A stretch of 64,000 nt of DNA from Planococcus citri (taxonomy: Eukaryota; Arthropoda; Insecta; Hemiptera; Pseudococcidae). Both the position numbers and the translations under genes were made by a program. How positions within the stretch are numbered: position 1 is the stretch's first letter; each line of letters starts with the position of its first letter. This document shows, piece after piece, positions 22,134-32,054 of the stretch. The notes under the pieces were generated by a model, which saw only the letters and a list, made by a program, of their open reading frames with translations, did no database searches and was not told the origin of the DNA. Where the stretch lies: contig NC_088679.1 of NCBI RefSeq assembly GCF_950023065.1, positions 61,938,001 through 62,002,000 of the forward strand, written 5' to 3'.

Positions 22134-23285
22134 CTTTACGAAGACGCTCAAGTTCAGTTACGAAACAACTCCGACTTCATGAAAAATATAGACGGATGGC
22201 ATAGCGACGTGAACCAGATGGTAAGCGAGCAATGTACAATCCTATCAAACAATACCGCTGAGATTAAGGAAATCAAAGACCACCAAACCATTACGGATAC
22301 GAATGTCGAGAATGTAAAGATCGCTTTATCGGCTGATATTGTTCATTTGGACAATAAGTATGGTGATAAAGTTCAACGAATCAACCAAAACAGCGAACGC
22401 ATGTGCAATGATTTAAATTACGTCAAGACCACAGTCCAAAATATGGCCAGAAATCCACCACAAATCGTACAGGGAGCCGCACCTTCTGCTCCTAAAGGTA
22501 AATCGGTGGGAATTGACGCGTTAACAGTAAAATCGGCGGGAATATATTATTTCGACGATTCCAAGAAATTTTTCCCACATGCATTCGTGAAATCATTCAA
22601 CAGACATTTTGACAAAACTGGAGCACTCGATTTTCACAAGATGTCCGCATTCAAAGAAGTAATCCTAACCAGCGATCGCGACATCGAAAACACACAAAAC
22701 ATGGTTGCGAGAGCCATCAACTTCATCGCAGCAGTTGAAGCAAATTCGGATAAAATCTCCACAGCTGTCGAGGAGTTAAAATCTGCAAGCTCACACGATG
22801 CTCTCAACCTTACATTGACAAATGCTTCGTCAAAGAACTCGTCCAGAAGCTCATCGAAATCCCGTACCAAACGCAATGTTGACAAAACATCTGTTTCGTC
22901 AAATCAAGATTTCAAAGCTCCAGATGCAAACATTCTGAAGAAATCATCAAAGAAATCGAAGAGCAAGAAATCTCCCGTTCGATCATCTCCACGTCTCTCT
23001 CACAAAAAGGAGAAACTCACACTCGATGAGGAAGCTCTTCAACTCGCTGCTAACCGCACTGCACGCCTACCTGGGTTCGCCGCACTATCCGATACATCTG
23101 TGTCGGATGATTTAAATTTGTATTCTACCACGGTAGATTTAACGATGTCGGCTACAGTTACGGACACATCCCCTTCTACAATTGAAGAACCCGTGTCAAT
23201 TATGAGACTAGTTGGGATTAAGCTAGGTTTAAAAGCAGCTTTACGAGACGATTTTTTATTAGTAGGTATAAACACTAAATCGTAA
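22134..23285 (+). CDS. Gag-like protein of the LTR family
   Basis: An open frame of about 384 codons without a clear upstream Met; the first ATG is at 22179 (368 residues). Residues 1-90 (from that Met) are helical and Asn/Lys/Glu-rich (coiled-coil-like). The stretch YYFDDSKKFFPHAFVKSFNR (about residues 123-142) resembles the start of retroelement capsid domains. The C-terminal half is Ser/Lys-rich and basic (SSRSSSKSRTKRNVDKT), fitting nucleic-acid binding, but no CCHC zinc knuckle is present. It follows the plus-oriented LTR end by about 230 bases, the usual place for gag. No protease, reverse transcriptase or integrase follows. At 23285 it abuts, tail to tail, the minus-oriented leader ORF. 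The exact superfamily is not determined. Confidence 0.55.
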   Translation, partial: LYEDAQVQLRNNSDFMKNIDGWHSDVNQMVSEQCTILSNNTAEIKEIKDHQTITDTNVENVKIALSADIVHLDNKYGDKVQRINQNSERMCNDLNYVKTTVQNMARNPPQIVQGAAPSAPKGKSVGIDALTVKSAGIYYFDDSKKFFPHAFVKSFNRHFDKTGALDFHKMSAFKEVILTSDRDIENTQNMVARAINFIAAVEANSDKISTAVEELKSASSHDALNLTLTNASSKNSSRSSSKSRTKRNVDKTSVSSNQDFKAPDANILKKSSKKSKSKKSPVRSSPRLSHKKEKLTLDEEALQLAANRTARLPGFAALSDTSVSDDLNLYSTTVDLTMSATVTDTSPSTIEEPVSIMRLVGIKLGLKAALRDDFLLVGINTKS

Positions 23286-23466
23286 CTGGACCGGATGTAT
23301 GTACGTGATCCATTAACATGGGATCGTGATTTTCTTTATTTTGGGTTGGATAATTCCCAAAATAATCCTGAAAGTTTCCATGCTCGTCAGCCAAGTTTTC
23401 CGGATTTACACTGGGTATAATGGTCGAATTTGTAATCGGAGTAACGGGTATATTTTCACCATTCAT
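23275..23466 (-). CDS. Retroelement leader ORF, MNGEN type
   Basis: From ATG at 23466 (MNGENIPVTPITNS...) the frame runs 63 codons to a stop at 23275. A diverged homologue (MNPENFSFTPITNS...) lies at 36634-36739 in another copy of the family, beside the same upstream splice-donor sequence, so this ORF start has been conserved between copies. It probably represents the N-terminus of the element's first protein, cut off by the junction with the plus-strand Gag-like ORF. Confidence 0.45.
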   Translation of the reverse strand: MNGENIPVTPITNSTIIPSVNPENLADEHGNFQDYFGNYPTQNKENHDPMLMDHVHTSGPVTI

Positions 23467-23510
23467 GATCGTGATTGTAAATACGAACGGAAAAAATCGA
23501 TAGAAAAATT

Positions 23511-23825
23511 TCACACGATAAAATAAAGTTGAAATTTACTTACGTAATCGAGAATTTCTCCAGTAAATAACGAATAAATAAATAACCGCGTCCAGTAGTC
23601 TATTCTTCGTTTGGGTGGAGGTGGGGTAGTGGCGGTTGCAACTAGACCCAAGGGTGGAATGACCTCCGAGATATCACTCGAAAGTCCTTGAAATTCTTCT
23701 GCGAAAAGGTATGCAGTGAGATCTATTCGATTACAAGTAATTGAAAAATAAATCTCAAAGAGTTGAAGTAATTCTGAAACGAGTTCAAAATTCGAGTAAT
23801 TTTCTTGAAAAATTTTGATTATCAA
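23511..23825 (-). CDS. Short leader ORF with conserved splice donor
   Basis: This 104-residue frame lies 100 bases downstream of the primer-binding site. It includes a Pro-rich patch (TTPPPPKRRIDYW) and LFTGEILDYVSKFQLYFIV. The same end occurs in the copy at 36.8 kb (LLTINFLNYVSEFKLYFFV). The codons for DY-VS span a strong GTAAGT donor (GT at 23543-23542), also present in the other copy (36815-36814), so the C-terminal residues may be intronic in a spliced transcript. Function is unknown. Confidence 0.35.
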   Translation of the reverse strand: MIIKIFQENYSNFELVSELLQLFEIYFSITCNRIDLTAYLFAEEFQGLSSDISEVIPPLGLVATATTPPPPKRRIDYWTRLFIYSLFTGEILDYVSKFQLYFIV

Positions 23826-23917
23826 TATTTTCGATTACAGGTGTAATCAAAAAATATTCTGCAGTTGAGTTTTTTCTTAATTTTGTAACAAATGTTGCGA
23901 AAAGGAAAAGCACTGAT

Positions 23918-23930
23918 CGTTGGGCGCCAA
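23918..23930 (-). other. Primer-binding site of the LTR element
   Basis: Read on the minus strand, TGGCGCCCAACG starts two or three bases after the LTR end ...AATCTATCA. TGGCGCC-starting sites are typical of LTR retrotransposons and retroviruses, the Gypsy type included. This fixes the orientation of the adjacent LTR as a minus-strand 5' LTR. Confidence 0.75.
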
Positions 23931-23932
23931 AA

Positions 23933-24417
23933 TGATAGATTAACTCTTGTAATGTACCTGAGGTCTATGTGATCCTAAGTATTTGTGTTGGAGATGGATT
24001 GTAATCCCTCTCTACGAAGAACTATCGTTTCACCGTAAACAGCTCACCCAAGTACACAAGGAAACGTCATCGTAAATGTAATAAGTCGCGAAGTAATAAA
24101 CAATTGGTCACAAAACGGTTGAAATTGTTTATTATGATTATAGAATCGATAAAAACTTATTATAAAAATAAGAGAATAAAGACGACAATCTTTTAAGAAG
24201 AATTGTCGTTTTAACCTGAATAGAATTAACCGAAGAATTGGTATGTAATACTGATTAACGCGATTATGACCTCTAATGCCGGCTCGGAAATACATAATGA
24301 CGAGTTCAGCTTTGTAAACAAGACAAGTGTATTGTTTACAAAGCTGATTCTCAAGTTTACTAGCCAATGATTTGTATAATATCACGTATACAGACCAGGC
24401 CAATATGACACCTCTCA
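23933..24417 (-). mobile_element. Full LTR (485 bp), family SG
   Basis: On the minus strand it runs from TGAGAGGTGTCATATTGG to ...AATCTATCA, with TG...CA ends, and is followed by the primer-binding site. The first 263 plus-strand bases are shared with the arm copies. The U3 part (24236-24417) is shared with the LTR at 36084-36521, including GCCGGCT, AGCTTTGTAAACAAGACAAG and TAGCCAATGATTTGTATAAT. The 5' flank returns to the TTGCCAAAAATTG repeat. Confidence 0.85.
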
Positions 24418-24960
24418 TAATTTTTTCCAAAAATTCTAAAAAAATTATATTTTTCCAAAACGTACCTAAAAAAGCCCCCTCTTTTGCAAAAATTGTCAAA
24501 ATTTCGCTTTTTTGCCAAAAATTTCCAAAATTTCGCTTTTTTTGCCAAAAATTGCCAAAAATTCTCACTTTTATGTTGGAAATTGCTGAAGTCATGCTTT
24601 ATTGCCTATCTCAAAGTTCCAAAATGGTCTCATGCACTTTTCTGACCAAAATTTGGAATGAGTATCATTTTCTCGCCATTGATTGCGAAAAAGTCCATGT
24701 TTACATTTTGTAAGTAATGAATTTTCCTAAAATACCTACTTAAATGCCATAAAGTGTTTGAAAGAATTGCTGATTGCCAAAAAGTTCCGAAAAGGCTCAC
24801 AAATCTGGCAAAAATGCAGAAAAAGTGTCATTTTTTTGCCAGTGATTGCCATAGTTTGTTTCACTTTTTCAAATGAAATATTCTGGCTTTTTTGGCATTT
24901 TTTTTTTTTTTTTTTTTTTTTTTTGGAGTAAACTGTTTTGCTCACATCTCGTTACTTTTT
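24418..24960. repeat. TTGCCAAAAATTG-type degenerate repeat, right side
   Basis: Same family as 15421-16167; 24430-24520 matches 16030-16120 in direct orientation, as if the retroelement cluster split one array. A pure poly-T run of about 25 bases lies at 24898-24922. Confidence 0.6.
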
Positions 24961-25505
24961 ACGACATTTTTCATCAATTTTGATAAAATCTGTAACTTTT
25001 TGCTGTTTTGGCACAAAGCGAGACTTGGAAAATTTTTGTCAAAGGAAGGGCTTTTTGTAACAGTAAAGCTGAAAAAGAAGTGTAACCAGTTAAAAAAGAA
25101 TAAAAATAAAGAGATAACAATCCGATACTCGGTTTACAAATCTATTAAAGTCGACCGCCTGAATCGATTGCTACCATTTTTGAGTCCATCTGGAGTCTCT
25201 GGCGAAAGCTAACTTTGCTTCAGCAATTTTCAAATCGCTTCAGTAGGTATTATTATCAACTTCGACAGTTGAGAATTTAATCCTGTCATAATTCAACCTT
25301 TCGAATTCATTATTAGGGCAGGTAGTAGGCGAATCCGAAGAGACGAAATGAAAAGTTAGTGTCCTTTTTGACAAATTTGGAAAGTCTCAAATCATTTTTA
25401 AAAATCCGAAATCGTCAATTTTTGCAATACAAATTTCTCAAAACTACCTTTTCTCTTTGAAGTTGCCCCAAAAGGCTCATTTCTAGATTTGTTGATGATT
25501 TTGGA
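24961..25505. repeat. Outer inverted repeat, right arm
   Basis: Reverse complement of 14879-15420 with moderate divergence, so it is older than the near-identical inner arms. It ends at GATTTTGGAA. Confidence 0.8.
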
Positions 25506-28500
25506 AGAGAAATTTTCCCTACGAGACCTAACAAAAATTCATATACGAGTTTATAATTTCAATTTCGATTTCGATAATCGAATCTCTTTTACACACAATA
25601 TATCGATAAATTAACAGTGAATTCAACACGAGAGAAAACACAGTTTATTTTAAACAAATATTATTAATATTAGATAATAGAAAATACATATTTTTATTAT
25701 ATACTCAAAACGACCGACGAGTAATCTAAGTAATACATTTATTTCGAATTTTAGCGGATTTGGTTCTTCCAGAACTATCTAATTTCCTCTGTTATTACGA
25801 CCACCTGAAATTTAAATAATGGTTCAGAATTTGACATTCTGAGTAAGTTTCTGACAACATCTGGCAAAGTTGGTGAAAAATTAAAATTTTTTATTTGATT
25901 AATTCTTTGAAAAATATCGAAATGGGGGGGGGGGGGTTGATCAAGATTTTTTCAAGCCAAACAAAATTTAGGTTGAAATGTTCAATTTTTGAGACGAGGA
26001 AGATGAATGATTTTGACCTCTTGACTTTTTTAAAAAGAAAATGCATCCTCAACATAAATGTAGGGTTATGTATGTAAGTACTTTGATGCTACTTATTAAA
26101 AACTAGAAATTATTATCCATCCCAGGAATTTTTCGCTCGTCCTCAAATCCAACAGATCGGTTATTTAAAAGTATGAAATACCTACCTACATTAGAATAGA
26201 GTTTCCCAATACCGAGAAAGAAAACTATCGTCGTTATTTTTAACCGATTGAAAATTTCATGTACTAAAATACGAAATATAAGGGACTAGGTATTTTGACA
26301 GCGAAATGTTATCGAAAAGAATAAAATTCGAACACACCGAACCTCCTATATACCTACATTTGCTTGTTGATGTTTATCTTACCATTAACTATTCATCTCG
26401 TATGTATTTAAAATGAAGAAAAAGCTCGTCGATATGAAGCCGTCAGCGTAATGAAACGCTCGCTCTTCACGTGTCAGACATTGTTTACGTTATTAAAATT
26501 TAATTCGTTTACTGGAATTCGACTTCAACGTCGTTTTAGACGACGAGATGCGCGAAAACGAAAATACAGTACAAGTACATTTTACCAAGAGATGGTTTCC
26601 GATGGCAAATTTTTAAACTCGTGGTTCTCGATAAAGCGCTCAAAACTAATAAAGATGGAAACCCTTTCGCTTCGAAGTTCAAAGTACTCTTGTCATCTTT
26701 TTATTCGTATATACAGAAATGAGAAAATCTTATCATCGAGGCCCCCAACAACGATGTAAAAATAATTTCCAACTCCGACCGCTCGCTAATGAATTATTTT
26801 TCGAAACGATGGTGTAATTTCGAGAAACCGTTACATCGCATCGAGCTCAAGCGAGCGGAGCGTGGGAAATTGAAAAGTGTTTTTATAACTCGACAAAATC
26901 TGTTTAAATTATCAACCACGGATGATTGCGAATCGAATGAATTAATGACGAACTCGTCGTCGTATTATTTTTTAAAGAAGGGGTTTTATATACCTCTATA
27001 CTATAAGAACATTTTACAGAATGCATTGGCGCGTACGTTATACCTCGACGAACGTCTAAACACGACTGTCGCGTTGTTGGTTATACCGTCGATGTTTCCC
27101 CCACCACCTTCCACCTCCCTACTCCGTAGTTTCCTTTATAATAGAGAATATTCCACGCGTTGTACAGGATTATTTTATAATCTGCTTCTTCAAGATGCGA
27201 ATAAAATAATAAAACGATATTTAGCGAGAAAAAAATCAATTCTTTTCACAAAAGAATTTTTTCAAGTTTTCTCGAATAATAAAAAATTCAAGGTGGAAAG
27301 CGAGAGAGATGATGAAAAAATTGCACGTAATAATACGTACTCGACTCGTTGTAAAAAGAAAAAAAAAGAAAAGAAATTATCGATATAAAAACGTTAAAGT
27401 AATCAGTAAAAGTTAATTTTCTTGCTGATTAAGAAGTTTTTTTTTACGAGTGTTGGTAACCTTTCTTATATGTTTTTATGCTGCAAATTATAACTTTGCT
27501 AGTTATTTTATCATTTTTTTGCTCCGCTTCGTACCTCGTTGAGTGAAAAATTAAGACGTTCGTCTATATAAAATGAATTTAAGGTACTTCGTGACGTCGA
27601 AGTAATTGGCGTAATTTTAAACGACTTTCCTTTTTTTTAACAAAGAAAAATAATTATGATGGGAGTTTTCTTCTCCGAAAGAATATACCGTACGTGCTTT
27701 CGAATTGATTACGTAATTTTTCCAGAATCCTTAACGTTTTTTAAAGTTCAACCTGTGCCGACGACTCTCGAGTAGGAAAAAAGATGTTGTTTAAAGTTCA
27801 TAATATGTTGGGATTATACATCGAGCAAGCGAGACGAACTATACTACTATAGTAGGTTTGATGGAAATGCAAATAGGATAAGTTGTGTGATATTGTTTAC
27901 CTATTATTCTGCACGGTGAACTTGAAAATTCTTTTATTTTATCGTACCTACTCGTCGTCGCTAACACGAATTTAAACAAAGTTCACCCACGTTTTTTTTT
28001 TTTTTTGCTACCGTTTTCGATTATTTCTCCCGAGTATTTTTCCCGATCGCAATTATATTTCGAGTTGTGTTTCATTTGTGATGGAATTATTTCTTCTCTT
28101 TGAGTCTCTCTCTGGAGAATAAACACTCGATTATTCTTCGCTTTTCGTTTTATTGAGAAATGAACAACACCATCAACAATGAAGTGCATTCTTTGAAGAT
28201 GTTACCTCTTTCATGATATCGTGTTCTGGTGTGTTTTTATTTTTATTTTTCATCGATTTGGATTTTTTTGCAAGAGGAGGAGAGGACTACTTGATACTCG
28301 TATGTGCTAAGAAAAAAAATTCGCAGGATTTCGACCTAATTTAGCGGAAATCTTTACCTATTGTGAGTTGAAAGTTATCCAGATAGAAGTTTAGTTTCAT
28401 GGTACTCCCGAAAGGGAAACGTGTGCCTTCGAAGAGAGGGTATTTTTGTTGAAATTGATGATATTCTCACTTTAGCCTTGACCTAACCTACTTTGAGAAA

Positions 28501-28649
28501 AAATTTGAGAATCTGTATCGACTTTGTCGACCTATTGGCTATTTTTATCAATATCCAAGACCGCTTGTAAGGTTCTACTGAGCACCTAATTGTCGTTACT
28601 TTCGCATAAAAATACCAGAAGAACCATTCGGACTTGTCGTCACAAACAT
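25506..28649. other. Unique DNA with two long but unassigned ORFs
   Basis: A G-run of about 14 bases lies near 25923. Plus-strand ORFs at 26451-26759 (102 residues) and 26789-27388 (199 residues) are long for such AT-rich DNA. Their composition (Lys, Arg, Leu, Phe, Tyr, Ser), poly-Lys end and lack of motifs or splice signals do not support a gene. TCG/CGA-rich words are more frequent here than in the repeat-filled parts. No repeat partner exists in the window. Confidence 0.35.
26789..27388 (+). CDS. Unassigned 199-residue ORF
   Basis: The longest ORF of the region outside transposons. It is basic, with no signal peptide, no transmembrane run long enough to trust, and no recognised domain. 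It ends in a Lys-rich stretch. The preceding 102-residue ORF in another frame ends 30 bases upstream and could be the same kind of chance reading. I consider it more likely random than real; transcript evidence would decide. Confidence 0.15.
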   Translation: MNYFSKRWCNFEKPLHRIELKRAERGKLKSVFITRQNLFKLSTTDDCESNELMTNSSSYYFLKKGFYIPLYYKNILQNALARTLYLDERLNTTVALLVIPSMFPPPPSTSLLRSFLYNREYSTRCTGLFYNLLLQDANKIIKRYLARKKSILFTKEFFQVFSNNKKFKVESERDDEKIARNNTYSTRCKKKKKEKKLSI

Positions 28650-28826
28650 TTACACCATCGTTAGAACAGGTACCGAAATACGATTCGTTGTTGACGTACT
28701 CGTATTTTCAAGACGCGACTGCAGTTGCTGAATGATTTGTCGAAGACTCGAAATTTCCTGCTGTAATGCCTCGGAATTTCCAGCACTCGCCGTTGAAGCC
28801 GCATCGCCAGTTCTTGTTCGAGTCAT
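28650..28826 (-). pseudogene. Copia-type Gag N-terminus, truncated
   Basis: 58 codons from ATG at 28826: MTRTRTGDAAS, an Ala/Ser-rich patch, then a Gln/Leu heptad stretch (LQQEISSLRQIIQQLQSRL) and TTNRIS, ending at a stop at 28650. It aligns with the 34995-35261 ORF, which continues into the SLWRNIVVNELKAAGLY box typical of Copia Gag. It lies 160 bases after a tRNA-Met primer-binding site on the same strand. The rest of the element is not found to the left. Confidence 0.7.
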
Positions 28827-28985
28827 TTTTCAATAATAATTTAATAAAATGCTATCGCTTCTCCAACAACGAAAAATTCGTTGCATTAGTGGAAACCCAA
28901 AAACCTTTCGCGAATCTCCGATAATTCTCGAAATTCTTGACAGCATATTGGCTCTCGAAAATACGTAAAAAAAATTAAAGCCTGA

Positions 28986-28997
28986 GCTCTGCTACCA
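28986..28997 (-). other. tRNA-iMet primer-binding site
   Basis: TGGTAGCAGAGC on the minus strand matches the complement of the 3' end of animal initiator tRNA-Met (CTCTGCTACCA). It follows CCTGACA, so the LTR ends in CA immediately before it. The Gag start lies downstream at 28826. Only about 10 bp of LTR remain on this side before the foldback element at 29008. Confidence 0.8.
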
Positions 28998-29007
28998 TGT
29001 CAGGAAA

Positions 29008-31842
29008 GGGTCATTCATTGTCAACTCGACCAAAAAAATACGATTTTGAGAGTCATGCTTTCGATTTCGCTCAATTTTTTTTTACAATATCTACCGACTC
29101 AATAAGTAAGAAACCCGGAATCAGTTTGGGTCCGGCTCTTTCAGGGGGGTGGGGGAGGGCTCTTATTATTTTCACATTGTCTCGAGGTACTAAACTCCAG
29201 CATCGCATTCCTCCAAAGCTATGATATGTACTTTGATCAAAGCTGATTTCACAGTTCGAAAAAGCATTGCATTCTGAACTTTTTAAGCTTTTTGAAATTT
29301 TTAAAAGTTGAAAGTTGAACTTTCAAATTGAAGGTTCAAATTTTAAATAGCGCTGTAAGTGGAAACTACCATTTAAAATTCTGAAAAAATTCCCATAGAT
29401 GTAACTTTTGATGTTTTTTCGAAATATTCAATTTTCGAGATGGGATCTTTTAATGGAGGGAGAGCACCCCCTCCCCTAAATTTGGGCAAAATTTTCAACA
29501 AAAAAAACAGCTGGGACATGTGATACATTGAATTGTATGTTTTTAGTGACGCTGAACACGAATACGACGTCAGATTTTTGATTGGACCCCATCCACGGTC
29601 CCTAGTACCTCCCCAAAAGGGGTAAAAGTTCAAAAAGTGTTTTGTTCGTTCGACACATGGAATAGCATGTTTTTGGTGACGCTGAACAGTGAACACGAAT
29701 ATGACATCAGATTTTTGATTTGACCCCATCCACGACTCCCAACAATTTTTTTGGACTTTTACTCATTGGGGAAGGTTTTTGGAGCCATGGGTGGGGTCAA
29801 TTTGAAAAACCAAGGCTATATTCGTGTTTAGCGATATCGAAAACGTTTCTTTAAACAAAGCTACAGCTTTAAATAGGGCACGAATCACGCTGGAATTTTG
29901 TACAAATGTACTTTGAAGATTGTACCTTTTGCAAACTATTAAAACGAAAATTCAATACAATGATGAACGAAAAAATTGAAGTACAGTAATAGAATTTTCA
30001 TTCCAAGGTAACCAGCTATATGTATTTAGTAGGCACCGTGGCATCGAACCACCGACCATTAGGATCGAATTTACAGGAAAAATAATGTTCTAAAATTTCA
30101 AATTCAACTGATTTTCAATGAAAAAATCATAACTCGTATCATTAAAATCGTAGATGATTTTCCCCCTGAAAAAATACTCATATCGTTAGAGAATATTGTT
30201 CCGTTTTAGAGCATTTCTTGCAATTTTAAGGGAATTATTATTTAGCTCCGAAGGTGCCTCTGTGGAGTATAAAATAGGTAAGCTTTCAAAGAGATGACAT
30301 TACATTAACTTCAATTGAAACTTAAATTTCGTCGAATGGGTATACCGCATATGTACCTACTTACCATACATTTTAATTTTAATTCAAATGGAATTTCTGC
30401 TCGAAAAAAGTTGATTCGATTTTTTTAAAAAAAGTAAATATAAATTTACCGGAAATTTATCACCTGAAAACCGATTAGGAAATAGAATTTTAAAATGCGT
30501 CGAGATTGTACAGGAATACATAAATTATCAAGTTGGTATTTTGATTTGAAATATAAATTGTCTCTTTTGGAGCTTCGAAATTTATCTCAATTCCATGACC
30601 CATGTTATCAAATTCCACTGTTCGCATCTTTCTGGAAATAAAAATGGTTAAAAAATGTAACACTAACGGTTTTCTATTTTTATAAACGAAAAACTGCAGT
30701 CAAAGTACAATTCATAAGATTTAATATTCTTATAGAGACTTTCCAAGAAACTTTCCATAGGCAAATAACTTAACGTATATTCAAAAAACAATACGTTTTC
30801 AAACAGTTTACGATCAATTTGTTTGTTGTGCTAAATTCAGCTTTATAGGTCAATTTAGTGAAATTTTAATTTTTTCCGTTCGGGTGACACATGAAACAAT
30901 GTGTCACCCGTATGAAACTACTTTTTTTTCAGGTTACCCCCCTTATGGAGGTGGGGGGGTCGTGGATGGGTCCAATTGAAAATCTGACATCATATTCGTG
31001 TCCAGCCTCATCAAAAACATACAATTCGATATATCACATGCCCTAAGTTTTTTTTTGAAAATTTCACCTAAATTTGGGGGAGGGGGTGCTCCCCTCCATT
31101 GAAAGGCCCCATCTCAAAAATTGAATATTTCGAAAAAGCATCGAAATGTACATCTTTGGAATTTTTTTAATAATTTTAAATGGTAGCTCCCATTTACAGC
31201 ACCATTGTAAAATTTGAATTTGAAATTTGAAAGTTCAGCTTTGAACTTTTGAAAATTTCAAAATGCTTGAAAAGTTCAAAATGCAATGCCCTTTCTAACT
31301 GTAATGCCCTTTCTAACTGTGAAATCGGTTTAGATGGAAGTATCATAGCTTTGGAGGAATGCGCTGCTGAAGTTGAGTACCTCGAGACAATGTGAAACTA
31401 ATGGAAGCCCCTTCCCCACTAAGAAAAATTGTAATAAGATTAAATCTGAAATAATATTCATTATTACTTCAATAGATTATAATTTGAGATGTTTCTCAGT
31501 TCAATATTCACAGTGGAATGTAAACAATAATTTTAGCAATTTAAATGATAAAAGTTTGAAGTGGCCAAACAATAACTATAAACAAAACATTTAAACTTAC
31601 CTACAAAATACAGCCAAATATATTCAATATTCGAAATATTTTATTTTTATTTAAATTAAATTAAATTAAATTAATCGCAATTCGCGACACCCACCCACCC
31701 CCTGAGGGGGCTGGGACCAAACTGATTGCGGGTTTCTTAGGTTCTTACTTACCTATTGAGTGGGTAGATTTTGTAAAAAAAAATTGAGCAAAATCGAAGG
31801 ATATGACTCAAAAACGTAGGTTGAGTCGAGGTGGAATGACCC
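29008..31842. mobile_element. Foldback element, 2.8 kb, inserted in a Copia LTR
   Basis: The ends are GGGTCATTC and GAATGACCC. The flanks share GAAA (29004-29007 and 31843-31846), a possible 4-bp duplication. Arms (about 29008-29600 and 30955-31842) align in reverse, including GTCTCGAGGTACT, TTCCTCCAAAGCTATGAT and GGGGGAGGGGGTGCTCCC-type segments. The right arm carries a 280-bp AT-rich insertion at about 31400-31680. Near the left arm, CTGAACACGAATATGAC-GTCAGATTTTTGATT is repeated in two or three diverged copies (29550-29600, 29670-29730, and reversed near 29800-29840). The interior (29850-30950) is unique and has no ORF of note. Removing it rejoins the LTR end at 28998-29007 with 31843 onwards. 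Confidence 0.7.
30881..30910. repeat. Perfect 12-bp hairpin
   Basis: CGGGTGACACAT, a six-base loop (GAAACA), then ATGTGTCACCCG. It lies within the foldback interior, close to the right arm. It could form a stable cruciform or RNA stem-loop. There is no terminator-like U-run in a prokaryotic sense, and this is eukaryotic DNA. Confidence 0.8.
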
Positions 31843-32054
31843 GAAATTCATCTAATACAGTCGAATTAATCGACAAAACGAATAACAAAAAAAATTGAAG
31901 AATTTTATTTTAACGTGAACCGGTAAAATTCACGATGTAAATATTTTGAACTTGAAGTTCAACAAACTCTGGAAACAGAGAATTCGGCTTAATTTTGAAT
32001 ATTATGATCCTCACGAATGTGAGTTTTTCTTCTCATTAATCTCAACAGGAGCTC
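31843..32054 (-). mobile_element. Probable remainder of the Copia LTR
   Basis: Directly across the foldback from the LTR end at 28998. It contains GAATTTTATTTTAACG, a word similar to the LTR-side sequence after the primer-binding site at 58592 (TTGTTTTATTTGAG), and possible AATAAAA-type signals on the minus strand. The outer LTR end could not be found. Confidence 0.35.

Noticed and set aside
26451..27388. Two long plus-strand ORFs (102 and 199 residues) as a host gene
   Set aside because: No recognisable domain, no splice structure and a composition expected from the local base content. Kept only as a low-confidence entry for the longer one.
30030..30060. B-box-like GGTTCGATGCC (minus strand), suggesting a tRNA or SINE
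   Set aside because: No A box at the right distance, no cloverleaf, and no second copy in the window.
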